Shown: positions 33,609-42,776, counted from the stretch's first letter. The stretch is DNA of 64,000 nt from a candidate division WOR-3 bacterium (GCA_013177935.1 JABLXZ010000001.1:636191-700190), one strand, 5' to 3'. Notes: generated by a model from the letters alone, not told the origin. A program made the numbers and translations.

Positions 33609-34847
33609 ATGCCCGTCTGGGAAATTGCCAAACTTGCTCTGACCACCTTCCGCACCAATCGCCTGCGTTCCTTTTTAACCACCCTGGGCATTATCATCGG
33701 CGTGATGACCGTCATCGCCATCGTCTCGTTAATTCAGGGTATGAACTACGAAGTGGAACGCCAGATCAGTTCCCTAGGCTCCAATGTCATCTACCTGCAA
33801 AAGATAAACTGGGGAATGGGCCGCATCGACTGGGACGAAATCAACCGCCGGCCCGACCTAACCGTTGACGATGCCAACGCCATCGCCCGGCTTCCGATAA
33901 TTGAACGGGTGGCACCGCTGCGCAGCCGGATGGTCAGTCGCCTGAACTACCGCAACCGCAAGGTAACCAGTATTGAAATGGCGGGTATCACTCCGATTTA
34001 TGCGACCATTGCCAACTACACGATTGAAACCGGCCGCTTTATCAATTCCGACGACAGTATGCGCAAACGGCCCGTGTGTGTTATCGGTGGTTACATCGTT
34101 GACAACCTCTTCCCGGACGAAGACCCACTGGGCAAAAGACTCAACATTGAAGGTAAGAGTTTTACCATCGTCGGCACCTTGGTCCGCAAAGGCTCATTTT
34201 TAGGTCAAACCCAGGACAATGTACTTTTCATCCCCCTGACCACCTTTGAAAAAAGCTTCAAACCCCAGGGCGGATTTGGTGCCCTCGCCCACGACCTCGC
34301 CATCGTCATCGAACCAAAGAAAAATGTCCCGGTCGAACAGGCAATTGACCGCATCCGCGAACTGATGCGCCGGCGCCACGCTCTTGGCTATGACAAACCG
34401 GACGACTTCGGCATCAACACTCAGGAAACGCTACGCGAAATTTACAAAAACATCACCCGCGTTGCCTTCATTGTGATGATTGCCGTTGCCGCGATTTCGC
34501 TGCTCGTGGGTGGTATCGGAATTATGAACATAATGCTCGTTGCCGTTGCCGAGCGTACCCGGGAAATTGGCTTGCGTAAAGCCCTGGGAGCCACCACGCG
34601 CGACATCCTCTATCAATTTCTCCTTGAATCGGTCTTCCTCGCCCTTGCCGGAGGTGCCGTCGGTATCCTCCTTGGTATCGGCATCGCCAAGATTGTTGAA
34701 CTCACCGCGCACCTCCGTGCTGCCGCACCGTTCTGGACCATACTTCTCGGCTTTGGTTTCTCGGCACTGGTTGGCATCTTCTTCGGCATCTACCCGGCAT
34801 CAAGGGCAGCACGACTTGACCCCATCCAGGCGCTCCGTTACGAATAA
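33609..34847 (+). CDS. MacB-type ABC transporter permease
   Basis: 412 residues. An N-terminal membrane helix (LTTLGIIIGVMTVIAIVSLI) precedes a ~230-residue periplasmic MacB core domain. Three C-terminal helices follow, with the FtsX-like block EIGLRKALGATTRDIL between the first two. This is the type VII ABC (mechanotransmission) layout. With the adaptor and TolC it should expel a peptide, lipopeptide or macrolide-like substrate, or work in envelope assembly. The substrate cannot be told. Confidence 0.9.
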   Translation: MPVWEIAKLALTTFRTNRLRSFLTTLGIIIGVMTVIAIVSLIQGMNYEVERQISSLGSNVIYLQKINWGMGRIDWDEINRRPDLTVDDANAIARLPIIERVAPLRSRMVSRLNYRNRKVTSIEMAGITPIYATIANYTIETGRFINSDDSMRKRPVCVIGGYIVDNLFPDEDPLGKRLNIEGKSFTIVGTLVRKGSFLGQTQDNVLFIPLTTFEKSFKPQGGFGALAHDLAIVIEPKKNVPVEQAIDRIRELMRRRHALGYDKPDDFGINTQETLREIYKNITRVAFIVMIAVAAISLLVGGIGIMNIMLVAVAERTREIGLRKALGATTRDILYQFLLESVFLALAGGAVGILLGIGIAKIVELTAHLRAAAPFWTILLGFGFSALVGIFFGIYPASRAARLDPIQALRYE

Positions 34848-35013
34848 ATTAGATTAACCGTCCATTAAATTTCCCACCTATCACTGTAACCGGTCACGCA
34901 CATCCGGTATAAGAAATCGATAGAAAACAAATATCCCTTTTCAGGACCAGCGCAATATCGGCTGGCTCCTGCTCAGCAAAAAACGATTTGACCACTCCAT
35001 AACACAGGGAAAC
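34848..35013. other. Non-genic stretch, no recognised feature
   Basis: Between the exporter operon and a decayed minus-strand gene. A small inverted repeat CCAGC/GGCTGG lies around 34947-34966. No T-rich tract makes it a convincing terminator. Confidence 0.3.
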
Positions 35014-35436
35014 TTAGAAAATTAGCAACGATAAAGCCATTGCTTCTATTTCGTCCACCGTTGCGAACCCAGCAAACGTCAGCACCCTATTGATAATTAC
35101 ACCAGGCGCGCCCTTCACCACCATACTGGATACCACCTCCGGAACGACCCAGGGGACGGTATTAACCACTGCTTCGAACGCTCAACTCACTATTTTTCAA
35201 AATGTTATAGAATTCGTTAACTTTTCTCTCCTATGGGGTCTAAACTCTTTAGCCCGGGGATAAAAATATGTAACTGCTGTTTTGTTCAACCCTTTTCTAA
35301 ACGATTCAATCTCAAACTTTGCTACCTTCTGGACAAAATTATTAGACTCCCAACACAAGAGCATAGTCATCTCATTCAACCCGGCAAAAATGGTAGTTGG
35401 CTCCCACCCTGTTCTTTTAAAAACCTCTTTGTCCAA
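35014..35436 (-). pseudogene. Decayed thioredoxin-like (redox disulfide protein) remnant
   Basis: On the minus strand, codons 35181-35014 read as a 55-residue open segment ending in VKGAPGVIINR, LTFAGFATVDEIEAMAL and a stop. This matches the C-terminal half of small redox-active disulfide/thioredoxin_3 proteins (cis-Pro before a VIN strand, then a G-x-x-x-VEEI helix). Directly upstream in the same frame are two stops (TGA at 35197-35199 and another TGA at 35184-35182), then an open frame back to 35436 without a visible CxxC. It looks like a gene that has lost its N-terminal half and gained stops. The upstream part may be unrelated. Confidence 0.42.
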
Positions 35437-35498
35437 CCTGATTAATTAGATATACTGTTTGACCAGAAATTAACCAAATTCGTGCCCGGGTCAAAAAC

Positions 35499-35533
35499 TT
35501 GACTCACAGCAAAATTCGTTTATCCTTCTAATA
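35499..35533 (+). promoter_or_regulatory. Leaderless promoter of rpsR
   Basis: TTGACT (35499-35504), 16 nt spacer, TATCCT (35521-35526), 7 nt gap to ATG 35534. No ribosome site precedes the start. Confidence 0.6.
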
Positions 35534-35764
35534 ATGAGTACAAAACGTTTTACCGTTAGAACAAGAGCCTGCCCTTACTGCGCTGAGGGCGTAACTCATA
35601 TCGATTACAAGGACCCACGACTTAAGGACTTCCTGACGGACCGAGGAAAAATCGTTTCTTCGCGCGTCTCCGGCTTGTGCGCCCGTCACCAGCGCCGACT
35701 GGCAAAAGCGATTAAACGGGCACGCAATATGGGTCTATTACCCTTCATCACAGTCCATATTTAA
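35534..35764 (+). CDS. rpsR: 30S ribosomal protein bS18
   Basis: 76 residues, normal bS18 size. YKDPRLKDFLTDRGKIVSSRVSG is split across the central helix region, and the GLCARHQRRLAKAIKRARNMGLLPF C-terminus is the hallmark of the family. Two N-terminal cysteines (CPYC) plus the later Cys could bind zinc, as in Cys-containing S18 variants. It binds the 30S platform next to S6. It is followed by rplI, but rpsF and ssb, which usually precede it, are absent. Confidence 0.95.
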   Translation: MSTKRFTVRTRACPYCAEGVTHIDYKDPRLKDFLTDRGKIVSSRVSGLCARHQRRLAKAIKRARNMGLLPFITVHI

Positions 35765-35772
35765 GACTAACT

Positions 35773-36222
35773 ATGAAGGTCATTCTCCTCACCGACATCG
35801 AACGATTGGGCAAACAGGGCGAAGTGGTTGATGTACGCGATGGCTTTGCCCGCAACTATCTCTTGCCCCGAAAACTGGCAATTGTTGCCGATGAAGCGAA
35901 TATGCGCCAGCTCGAAAATATCCGTCAGCAGATTGCAACCCGTACTGAGCGTTTGACCAAACGGCTGATGACGGTAAGTGAACAACTGGGACTGGTGACA
36001 TTAAAAGCAAAAATTCGGATGGGTGCGGAAGGTGCATTCGGCGCCATCACCAATGCCGATATCGCCGACCTTTTGGAAAAAGCGGGCCATAAAATCGATA
36101 AGCATGCTATTGTGCTGGAAGAGCCAATAAAAGCGCCCGGCATCTATGACATCCCTATAAAATTAGGACACGAAATAACCGCCACCGTAAAACTCTGGGT
36201 CGCCGAAGAAGCGGTGGGTTAA
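35773..36222 (+). CDS. rplI: 50S ribosomal protein bL9
   Basis: 149 residues. The N-terminal domain MKVILLTDIERLGKQGEVV and the signature DGFARNYLLPRKLA are clear. A central helix and a C-terminal domain (ILEEPIKAPGIYDIPIKL type) follow. It binds 23S rRNA at the base of the L1 stalk. It lies 8 nt after rpsR. Confidence 0.96.
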   Translation: MKVILLTDIERLGKQGEVVDVRDGFARNYLLPRKLAIVADEANMRQLENIRQQIATRTERLTKRLMTVSEQLGLVTLKAKIRMGAEGAFGAITNADIADLLEKAGHKIDKHAIVLEEPIKAPGIYDIPIKLGHEITATVKLWVAEEAVG

Positions 36223-36263
36223 GACCCCATCTTTGATGCCTTTGCAGCCCGCAGGTTCATCTT

Positions 36264-36746
36264 GTGATTGAAGTTCAGGTTGAAGCGGTTTTGATTGACA
36301 ATGCAACCAATTCACCGGTTATGCTCTTGCGTGAGGTTAAAGGCAACCGGGTTTTACCGGTTTTTATTGGCGCGGCTGAGGCGTCAACGATCGCCTACGC
36401 CCTTGAAGGCATTCAGTATGTACGGCCCCTCACGGTCGATTTGATGCGCAATTTGATTGTCGGAATGAACGGTAAGGTAAGTCGGGTACTCATCACCAAA
36501 CTGGAAAACGAAACCTTCTATGCGGAACTGGTAATCGAAACGGGCGACCGGTTGATTACAATTGATGCCCGCCCTTCCGACTCGGTTGGACTGGCACTAC
36601 GCACCGGCGCGCCAATCTATGTTGAAGACACAGTAATGGACAGTGCCGGGCAGTTCCTCTCGCCCGAAGACGAAGATAAACTGCGGGAACTGCGCACCAA
36701 ATTACGGGGCATCGACCCCGAAGACCTGGGCAACTACCAATTTTAA
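36264..36746 (+). CDS. Bifunctional nuclease (BFN/DUF151) family protein
   Basis: 160 residues from GTG 36264. The family core is clear: VMLLREVKGNRVLPVFIGAAEA is the N-terminal block, and RPSDSVGLALRTGAPIYVE the C-terminal one. Members include plant BFN nucleases and bacterial proteins of unclear role; the Thermotoga structure shows a dimeric nucleotide-binding-like fold. It sits between ribosomal protein genes and tyrS. Confidence 0.88.
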   Translation: MIEVQVEAVLIDNATNSPVMLLREVKGNRVLPVFIGAAEASTIAYALEGIQYVRPLTVDLMRNLIVGMNGKVSRVLITKLENETFYAELVIETGDRLITIDARPSDSVGLALRTGAPIYVEDTVMDSAGQFLSPEDEDKLRELRTKLRGIDPEDLGNYQF

Positions 36747-36752
36747 CCCCTT

Positions 36753-37961
36753 ATGATTCCCTCGGTAATTGAACAACTCAAAAGAGGTGTTGACCGCCTG
36801 GAAACCGAAGCCGAACTACTTGAACGGCTGGAGCAATCTCGCGCCACCGGTAAACCATTGCGCATCAAACTGGGTATTGATGCCTCGGGTCCGGATATTC
36901 ATCTCGGCTTTGCCGTGGTGTTGAGGAAGTTAAGGCAATTTCAGGATTTGGGGCATATCGCGGTCTTGATCATCGGCGACTTCACCGGTAAAATCGGCGA
37001 CCCGACCGGACGTTCGAAAACCCGACCGCAACTTACCGATGAACAGATTAAAGAAAATATGGCACGATACCGGGACCAGGTGTTTAAAATCCTTGACCCG
37101 ACGCGCTGTGAATTTCGTTACAACTCAGAATGGCTCGACCCGCTTAATGCCACCGATATTGTCAATATCGCCGCCCGTTACACCGTTGCCCGGTTGATTG
37201 AGCGCGAGGATTTTAAAAACCGGCTCCAGCAGGGGGTACCGCTATTTGTCCACGAACTACTTTATCCCCTTTTTCAGGGCTACGACTCGGTAATGGTTCA
37301 GGCTGATGTTGAACTGGGCGGTGCTGACCAGTACTGGAACCTTTTGGTCGGCCGGGAACTTCAGGCGCGCTTTGGTCAAAAACCCCAGGTCATTATGACA
37401 ATGCCTTTGCTCGTGGGTACCGATGGCAAGATGAAGATGTCAAAATCGTACGGCAACTATGTCGGCATCACCGAACCACCGCAGGAGATGTTCGGCAAGT
37501 TGATGTCCATCCCTGACGAGTTGATTTTAGACTACTTCCGCCTGACCACGACAAAAACCGAACCCGAACTCAATCAGATTGCCCAGCGCTTAAAAGCGGG
37601 CGAAAACCCGCGCCACATTAAAGCCGAACTGGCAAAAGAGGTTGTTGCCCTCTACCACTCTCCTGCCGAAGCGGTAAAGGCAGCGGAAGAGTTCGACCGG
37701 GTATTTCGGGAAAAACAGGCGCCCGAAGATATCCCTGAATTCCTTATGCCGCCCGAAGGAGTTAACATCGTCGAACTGATTTCTGCCACCGGCATTTTGC
37801 CCTCAAAAAGTGAGGCACGACGCAAATTGCAGGAAGGTGCGGTATATCTCGATGGTCAGCGGCTCTCCGACCCGAACTACCTCGTGCGCGTTGCCGACAA
37901 ACCTGTTATTCTCAAAGTTGGAAAACGCCGGTTTCTCCGCCTTGTTCCCCGCAGACCTTGA
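36753..37961 (+). CDS. tyrS: Tyrosine-tRNA ligase
   Basis: 402 residues, TyrRS of the bacterial second type (TyrZ-like). Rossmann domain with GDFTGKIGDPTGRSKTRPQL; KMSKS loop DGKMKMSKSYGNYVG; C-terminal S4 RNA-binding domain from about residue 340 (LPSKSEARRKLQEGAVYLDG). The HIGH-like motif reads HLGF instead of HLGH (residues ~49-52), so the second His is replaced by Phe. The stop codon TGA lies inside the -35 box of the next promoter. Confidence 0.95.
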   Translation: MIPSVIEQLKRGVDRLETEAELLERLEQSRATGKPLRIKLGIDASGPDIHLGFAVVLRKLRQFQDLGHIAVLIIGDFTGKIGDPTGRSKTRPQLTDEQIKENMARYRDQVFKILDPTRCEFRYNSEWLDPLNATDIVNIAARYTVARLIEREDFKNRLQQGVPLFVHELLYPLFQGYDSVMVQADVELGGADQYWNLLVGRELQARFGQKPQVIMTMPLLVGTDGKMKMSKSYGNYVGITEPPQEMFGKLMSIPDELILDYFRLTTTKTEPELNQIAQRLKAGENPRHIKAELAKEVVALYHSPAEAVKAAEEFDRVFREKQAPEDIPEFLMPPEGVNIVELISATGILPSKSEARRKLQEGAVYLDGQRLSDPNYLVRVADKPVILKVGKRRFLRLVPRRP

Positions 37962-37985
37962 CTATTTCTCCGGATAGTTTACAAT
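37958..37985 (+). promoter_or_regulatory. Promoter of the DUF3467-cca-ftsK operon
   Basis: TTGACT (37958-37963), 16 nt spacer, TACAAT (37980-37985), then 20 nt to ATG 38006 with a GGAAAGGAG ribosome site. A short leadered promoter whose -35 contains the tyrS stop. Confidence 0.6.
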
Positions 37986-38005
37986 CATAGGAAAGGAGTA
38001 TCAAG

Positions 38006-38317
38006 ATGAACAATGAAGAAAAACAACCACCCCAGGGACCACCGGTCCAGGTGGAAATTGGTGAAAAAGAGTCCGAGGGGATTTATTCTAACTTTGTTCT
38101 TATTGCCCATTCCGGTTCTGAATTCATAATTGACTTTGCTCGCATCCTTCCCGGCTTACCAAAAGCCAAGGTGTTTGCCCGAATTGTAATGACACCGCAG
38201 CATGCCGCTCTGCTCCACGAAGCGTTAGCCGAAAACATTAAAAAGTACGAAGCCCGCTTCGGCAAAATAAAACTCCACGGTCAAAAGGAAGATACAGCAA
38301 AATCTCTTGGCTTCTAA
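38006..38317 (+). CDS. DUF3467 protein
   Basis: 103 residues. The core YSNFVLIAHSGSEFIIDFAR and VFARIVMTPQHAALLHEAL is the DUF3467 family, small proteins of unknown function found in many bacteria and some archaea. GGAAAGGAG precedes the ATG. It is first in a five-gene run with cca, an M50 protease, ftsK and a GNAT-like gene. Confidence 0.85.
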   Translation: MNNEEKQPPQGPPVQVEIGEKESEGIYSNFVLIAHSGSEFIIDFARILPGLPKAKVFARIVMTPQHAALLHEALAENIKKYEARFGKIKLHGQKEDTAKSLGF

Positions 38318-38330
38318 TGGACCGTCCCCG

Positions 38331-39560
38331 GTGCCCAACTTCCGACCCGGTCTGCCCCAAACAGTAATCCAGATAAGCCAACTTGTCTGGCGCCAGCACG
38401 GCAAAGCCTACCTGGTTGGTGGGCCGGTTCGTGACCTGCTTCTCAACCATCCCTGCCCGGACTGGGATATTGCCGTTGACTTCGGATTAAAGGAAAACCG
38501 GGCTGCAGTCGAAAGAAAAATGTCCGAACTTCTGGGCGCCGTCGCCCGGCTTCTAAAAGGCAAATTTGTGTTTCATCGCCCTTTCCTCACCGGAACTGTA
38601 ACCCTGCCGGACCGTACGAAAATCGATATCTGCCACACCCGGCGCGAATCGTACCGCAAACCAGCAACTTTGCCCCGGGTTGAACCGGCCTCAATTGAAG
38701 ATGACCTTGCCCGTCGCGACTTCACAATCAACGCCCTCGCGCTCGAATTAACCCCTGACGGTGAGAAACTTATCGACCCTTTCTCGGGCCAGGAAGACTT
38801 AAACCGCCGGCTCATACGCATCCTCCATCCGCTAAGTTTTGTCGACGACCCGACCAGAATTTTTCGTGCCCTCAGATTTGCCATTCGCCTTGACTACAAC
38901 ATTGAATCCGGCACCCTTTACCTTCTCCGGGCAGCGGTAAGGGAACGCTATCCCGCACTTCTAACACCGGAACGAATCCTCTACGAGGTGCGTTGTATCC
39001 TCGCCGAATCTGCTGCCCTGAAGATGCTGGAAGCGCTCCTGAAAGAAAATGTCCTTCAATCTTGCTGGACTAACTGGCGGTTAGACCGCTCACCCCTTCC
39101 CGGATTAAAAAAACTCTCCCAGCGCGGCGCCACCTCACAGGAACTTTTCTGCTACCTCCTCAGTTTTCTGCCGGTAAACGAGAAATTCCCCATCACCAGC
39201 GAAGAACGTGATACCGCCCGGTTCCTGCGCCATCTCAATCCCTTACGGCATCGTCTGTTGCGCGCCAAAAAGGCAAGCACAATTTATCACATCCTTAAAC
39301 CCGTACCGGAAACCGTGTTACTTATTATGACGAAACTTGAGCGCCCGGCAATTCAGAATAAATGCAACTTGTTCTTACATCAACTTCGGTTTGTCAAACC
39401 CGAAATTACGGCCGCTAACCTGATTGCTCTTGGTATCCCACCCGGTCCTAAAATAGGCGAATTGATGAAACGTTTGCTCACCGCCCGGCTGGACAAAAAG
39501 GTCCGGAACCGGGAAGAAGAACTCCGGCTGCTCAAACGCTGGACAAACAAAGGGCGCTGA
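38331..39560 (+). CDS. cca: CCA tRNA nucleotidyltransferase family protein
   Basis: About 409 residues from GTG 38331; an in-frame TTG at 38307 overlaps the previous gene. Class II nucleotidyltransferase head with YLVGGPVRDLLL and the metal-binding DWDIAVD. RRDFTINALALEL and DDPTRIFRALRFAIRL are the neck/nucleotide-recognition blocks. The tail is helical. Both tRNAs in the window lack an encoded CCA, so CCA addition is needed. A split A-adding or poly(A) polymerase role cannot be excluded. Confidence 0.9.
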   Translation: MPNFRPGLPQTVIQISQLVWRQHGKAYLVGGPVRDLLLNHPCPDWDIAVDFGLKENRAAVERKMSELLGAVARLLKGKFVFHRPFLTGTVTLPDRTKIDICHTRRESYRKPATLPRVEPASIEDDLARRDFTINALALELTPDGEKLIDPFSGQEDLNRRLIRILHPLSFVDDPTRIFRALRFAIRLDYNIESGTLYLLRAAVRERYPALLTPERILYEVRCILAESAALKMLEALLKENVLQSCWTNWRLDRSPLPGLKKLSQRGATSQELFCYLLSFLPVNEKFPITSEERDTARFLRHLNPLRHRLLRAKKASTIYHILKPVPETVLLIMTKLERPAIQNKCNLFLHQLRFVKPEITAANLIALGIPPGPKIGELMKRLLTARLDKKVRNREEELRLLKRWTNKGR

Positions 39561-40180
39561 TGGACTGGGGCGAACTTATTCTTTCGGCACCAGCGATTCT
39601 CTTCGGATTAACGATTCACGAATTCAGTCACGGCTATGCCGCATTTATCCTCGGTGACCCGACCGCCAAACAGTCAGGTCGACTCACACTCAACCCGCTA
39701 AAACATCTTGACCCCCTTGGCACAATTCTACTCTTCCTGCCCTGGACCCGCTTTGGCTGGGCAAAACCGGTTCCCATAAACCCTAACAACTTCAAGAATC
39801 CGCTCCGCGACTTCGCAATCTCTGCTCTTGCCGGACCAATATCCAACTTTCTGGTCGCCATCTTCGCCGGAATCGTTGCCCGGATTTTAACTGCGGTCGG
39901 CGTAAATGGGTTCGCATGGAAACTATCAGGTTACTTTGTAATCATCAACCTGATTCTGTGCTTTTTCAATCTGATTCCGATACCGCCGCTTGACGGTTCA
40001 AGATTAATTTATTATCTTTTACCACCCGAGCTTGCCGCCCGTTACGGCAGGCTGGAACAGTCTAATTTGTTAAGTTTGATTGTGATATTTGTGTTTGGGT
40101 TACCGCTTTTCCGTATGGTTGTTTTCCCGATGGTAATGGCGACTGCCCGGCTTCTTCTGGGCGCTGGCATCGGATTCTAA
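39560..40180 (+). CDS. Site-2 protease family (M50) membrane metalloprotease
   Basis: 206 residues, mostly membrane helices. Zinc motif HEFSH at residues 20-24 in the first helix; the third ligand region FNLIPIPPLDGSRLI is near residue 140. This is the short YwhC-type S2P without PDZ domains. Such proteases cut membrane-embedded substrates such as anti-sigma factors; the target here is unknown. Its first base is the last base of the cca stop codon. Confidence 0.92.
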   Translation: MDWGELILSAPAILFGLTIHEFSHGYAAFILGDPTAKQSGRLTLNPLKHLDPLGTILLFLPWTRFGWAKPVPINPNNFKNPLRDFAISALAGPISNFLVAIFAGIVARILTAVGVNGFAWKLSGYFVIINLILCFFNLIPIPPLDGSRLIYYLLPPELAARYGRLEQSNLLSLIVIFVFGLPLFRMVVFPMVMATARLLLGAGIGF

Positions 40181-40184
40181 ACTT

Positions 40185-42776
40185 ATGGGCAAGAGAAAAC
40201 GCAACGGCTGGCAGGTCTTCGGCTGGGTCACCATCATCGGGCTGGTGCTGTTTATCTCTGTTAGCCTTTTCTCATCAATCATCGGCAAAAACAGCCCGGC
40301 AACGAATTACGGTGGAGTTGTCGGCTACCATCTTGCCCGGGCTTTGATATACCTTCTCGGTGGAATGAGTCCCCTCGTTCCAATCCTCGCTGCCACAGCA
40401 ATCGTTCTCAAAATAACGAAAAAGAAGCAGTGGCGCCGGTTTGCTGGATTCGGAATTCTGACCCTTGCCGTTCTCCTCAGCGCCGCAATCCTTTCGTTCT
40501 ATGCCGGGCTGAAAAATCCCCCAGACAACTTCAGCGGCGTACTCGGACACACCTTGAACAACCTTCTTCTGCCCGTTTTTGGGTTAGGCTCACTCGCATT
40601 TATCGGTCTGGGGTTTTACTGGGGATTTACCCTCTGGTTTCGTAAACCGAAACCGCTCGATTTCAGCCGCTCGGCATTCATTTTGCTCTTCGGCATATTA
40701 TTTGAACTATTTCTCGCTTATTTCCAAACCGACAAAATGCTTGCGGGCGCCCTTGGCCAGGCGACTGTTAGTTTCCTTAACAGCCTGTTAGGCGTCGGGA
40801 CCCTAATCCTGCTCATCGTTTTATTAATTGCGCTCATCATCGCGTCGGGTTTAACCATCCCCGGGCAAAAAGACATCAACACCAAAATAGGTAAACTTTT
40901 CTCCAGTATCCGCCAGTTGTTTACCCGCAAACCCAAACAAAAACCAATCATCAGCGTTACCCCGAACCAAACCGATAACCGAGCCCTCGCTGAAAATCTG
41001 CAACCCCAGGATAGGGAAAGTTCTGTGCCACCTTCAAGCCCACCTGCAACCACCGAACCAGCAAAACCGGACCAGCCCATCCCGACTACAGTTGTCACGG
41101 CACAACCTTTGCGCCCCCGCCTCACGCACCTTAACCTCGATGAATTCCAGAAACAGTTCCTCCAGCGTCTTGACACACCTAAACCAGAAGACAAACTCTT
41201 TAAGGACCCGGCAGAGGCAGAAGCCGAAGGACAACTGCTGATGGACAAACTTAAGCAGTTTGGCGTTGAAGGCAAACTGACCGCCATCCTCTCGGGGCCA
41301 ATGATTACCCGATTTGAACTGGAACCGGCACCTGGTGTCCGTTGTAGCGGCATTGAAAGTCTCGCCGACGACATTGCACTCGCCCTTTCCGCCGAAAGGG
41401 TCCGGATTCTTGCTCCGATTCCCGGAAAAAGTGCGGTCGGAATCGAAATTCCCAACAAAGCACGCCGTACCGTTTATCTCAAAGAGGTCCTTACCAGTCC
41501 CGCATTCCAGCAGGTTGACTCACCCTTGGGCTTTGCCCTCGGTACAACAATTACCGGCGAACCCTACTGTGCCGACATTCGCCAGATGCCCCATGTCCTT
41601 ATCGCCGGCACCACCGGCTCGGGCAAATCGGTCTGCATCAACTCCATCATTATGTCAATTATCTACCGCTCAACTCCCGACGAGGTCCGCTTTCTCACCA
41701 TCGACCCCAAACAGCTTGAACTACCAATCTACAACCCGATACCCCACCTCCTTTCCAAAACAACCACCAATCCCGAACTGGTCGTTGCCGAACTCACCCG
41801 AATTGTAAACATTATGGAAGCCCGTTACAGCGAATTTGCCGAGCTCGGGGTTCGAGACATCTCCAGTTACAACATCCGCTGTGAAGAATTGGGAAAAAAG
41901 AAAAAACCTTACATCGTTGTGGTAATTGACGAACTCGCTGACCTGATGCAACGCGCACCAACCGAAATTGAAGCCCGTATCATCCGGCTTGCTCAAATGT
42001 CCCGGGCGGTTGGCATCCATTTGATACTTGCCACCCAGCGACCTTCGGTTGATGTCATCACCGGGCTAATCAAAGCCAACTTTCCCTGTCGTATTGCCTT
42101 TCAGGTGGCAACCAAAGTTGACTCCCGAACCATTCTTGATGCCAACGGCGCGGAATCGCTCCTCGGCCGGGGCGATATGCTCTTCCTACCACCAGGAAAA
42201 GGTGATGCCATACGCATCCACGGTTGCTTCGTATCCGAAAAAGCGGCTAAGGGCGTGGTTGACCTCTGGGCAACAAGATACCTCTCCGAAATCCTTTCGG
42301 AATTTGTTGACGAACCCGAGAAAAAAGCCCAGGAGATTGTTAAGCAAGAACTCACCGATGTCTTTTATGACCCCCGGTTTGCTGCCCGGGGCAGAAAACT
42401 CGAACAGATAAAGACCATTCTCCCGGAAGAAATTCTTGACAACATCCTTGCCCGTCGCTATTATGAACCATTAGAAGAGGAGGTCGGGAAAAGCCACCCG
42501 GCCGATAATGGAACGGAGACATTAAACGGTGAATTTGACAACCTTTTTAGCGAGGCAGCACGCCTGGTTGTACTGCACAAAGAAGCATCGGTCTCAATGC
42601 TCCAGCGACGACTTGATGTTGGGTGGGCACGCGCCGGCCGTATCATCGACCAGCTCGAGCGCGCCGGTATTGTTGGACCCCATGCTGGAAGCAAACCACG
42701 CAAAGTGTTAATTCAAGACGAAGCCGAATTGGCCAAGAAACTGGCTGAGATTTTAAAGCAAAATGAAAGACCCTAA
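40185..42776 (+). CDS. ftsK: FtsK/SpoIIIE DNA translocase
   Basis: 863 residues. Four or five N-terminal membrane helices (up to residue ~225), a Pro/Gln-rich linker, then alpha and beta motor domains with Walker A AGTTGSGKSV (around residue 475) and Walker B VVVIDELADLM. The C-terminal winged-helix gamma domain (residues ~790-845: LHKEASVSMLQRRLDVGWAR) reads KOPS-type polarity sequences. It pumps chromosome ends through the septum. The full set of domains is present. Confidence 0.96.
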   Translation: MGKRKRNGWQVFGWVTIIGLVLFISVSLFSSIIGKNSPATNYGGVVGYHLARALIYLLGGMSPLVPILAATAIVLKITKKKQWRRFAGFGILTLAVLLSAAILSFYAGLKNPPDNFSGVLGHTLNNLLLPVFGLGSLAFIGLGFYWGFTLWFRKPKPLDFSRSAFILLFGILFELFLAYFQTDKMLAGALGQATVSFLNSLLGVGTLILLIVLLIALIIASGLTIPGQKDINTKIGKLFSSIRQLFTRKPKQKPIISVTPNQTDNRALAENLQPQDRESSVPPSSPPATTEPAKPDQPIPTTVVTAQPLRPRLTHLNLDEFQKQFLQRLDTPKPEDKLFKDPAEAEAEGQLLMDKLKQFGVEGKLTAILSGPMITRFELEPAPGVRCSGIESLADDIALALSAERVRILAPIPGKSAVGIEIPNKARRTVYLKEVLTSPAFQQVDSPLGFALGTTITGEPYCADIRQMPHVLIAGTTGSGKSVCINSIIMSIIYRSTPDEVRFLTIDPKQLELPIYNPIPHLLSKTTTNPELVVAELTRIVNIMEARYSEFAELGVRDISSYNIRCEELGKKKKPYIVVVIDELADLMQRAPTEIEARIIRLAQMSRAVGIHLILATQRPSVDVITGLIKANFPCRIAFQVATKVDSRTILDANGAESLLGRGDMLFLPPGKGDAIRIHGCFVSEKAAKGVVDLWATRYLSEILSEFVDEPEKKAQEIVKQELTDVFYDPRFAARGRKLEQIKTILPEEILDNILARRYYEPLEEEVGKSHPADNGTETLNGEFDNLFSEAARLVVLHKEASVSMLQRRLDVGWARAGRIIDQLERAGIVGPHAGSKPRKVLIQDEAELAKKLAEILKQNERP

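Noticed and set aside
34947-34966. Hairpin CCAGC/GGCTGG as terminator of the exporter operon
   Set aside because: Short stem, ~100 nt after the last gene and no T-run following it.
35197-35436. 79-codon minus-strand ORF as an intact gene
   Set aside because: No start signal, no family, and it runs in the same frame into stops before a clearer redox remnant; better treated as part of a decayed locus.
40718-41458. 246-codon minus-strand ORF
   Set aside because: It is antisense to the ftsK linker and alpha domain; low-complexity Ser/Arg composition typical of a shadow.
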